From: Circinella minor
Taxonomy: Eukaryota > Mucoromycota > Mucoromycetes > Mucorales > Lichtheimiaceae
Assembly: GCA_016758965.1 (NCBI GenBank)
Contig: JAEPRB010000098.1
Coordinates: 62,001 to 126,000, forward strand
DNA length: 64,000 nt
Direction: 5' to 3'
Positions 63,811 to 64,000 of the stretch are shown one piece after another (the stretch's first letter is position 1; the number at the start of each line of letters is the position of its first letter). The notes beneath the pieces were generated by a model, which searched no databases, was not told the DNA's origin, and saw only the letters and a list, made by a program, of their open reading frames with translations. Made by a program: the position numbers and the translations under genes.

Positions 63811-64000
63811 GGTAAATACTTCTACCTAACGTATTTACCCGTTGGTTACTTTTATTCATCACCCATCTGTTCCTCCTATATTCTTTCATACATTGTCTCC
63901 CTTATTTCCATTTATATTATTTATTATTATTACCTCCGTCGTCTCTCCCGTTTATAATATCCTTTTCCTTTTATGTTATTATGAAAGATCATCTTTATGA
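63811..64000. other. right flank of the MULE
   Basis: 190 bases. One plus frame begins GKYFYLTYLPVG; YLTxLP-like strings are found near the C-terminus of Crypton-type recombinases, so this may be the severed end of the gene at 57551. The window ends before this can be tested. Confidence 0.3.

Overview
This 64 kb window looks like nuclear DNA of an AT-rich, early-diverging filamentous fungus, most likely Mucoromycota (Mucorales-like). The signs are short introns (about 50-110 nt) with GTAAGT-type donors, classic eukaryotic housekeeping genes, long A/T homopolymers, and DIRS, Crypton, Mutator and Tc1 transposons. The phylum is inferred from gene style; no marker phylogeny was possible. Exon structures were built by hand from splice motifs and reading-frame phase.

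Bases 1-36.9 kb are a gene-dense compartment with 16 host genes. In order: the end of one allantoate-permease-type transporter (+), facing a second complete one (-); a C9orf85/DUF2039 zinc protein (+); an Sls1-like mitochondrial KH protein (-), divergent from the spliceosomal U2SURP/SR140 gene (+); an intronless triple-ubiquitin-like RING protein (-); a small PB1-like protein (+); Ugo1-like outer-membrane carrier (+); calcineurin A (-); a four-pass membrane protein of unknown role (-); transketolase (-); a mitochondrial family III CoA-transferase of SUGCT type (+); SRP19 (-); a bromodomain-protein kinase fusion (+); Nop12/RBM34 (-); NUDCD1 (-). They are independent housekeeping genes, not a pathway cluster.

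Bases 37-64 kb are a transposon compartment with no recognisable host gene. A 4.3 kb DIRS retrotransposon (37.0-41.3 kb) keeps its inverted repeats and internal complementary region but has a broken gag and RT. Then come two MITE-like elements (45.5 and 46.3 kb), a WRKY/GCM1-type transposase remnant (47.5 kb), and a decayed TNP2-type (CACTA/EnSpm-like) transposase (48.7-52.1 kb, -) divergent from an accessory ORF (52.5-55.1 kb, +). That ORF is split by a 1.65 kb fold-back element at a TA site. A decayed Tc1 (55.7-57.4 kb) follows, then a Crypton-type recombinase (57.6-58.9 kb) cut by a Mutator-like element (58.9-63.8 kb). The Mutator element has about 970 bp terminal inverted repeats and an apparently intact 744-residue transposase, and is the only element here that looks capable of movement.

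The most noteworthy items are the bromodomain-kinase fusion, the intronless triple-Ubl RING protein, the DIRS overlapping frame that stays open while the RT frame is broken, the fold-back insertion whose removal restores an ORF in frame, and the near-exclusive use of TAG/TGA among disabling stops. No tRNA, rRNA, CRISPR array or virus was recognised.
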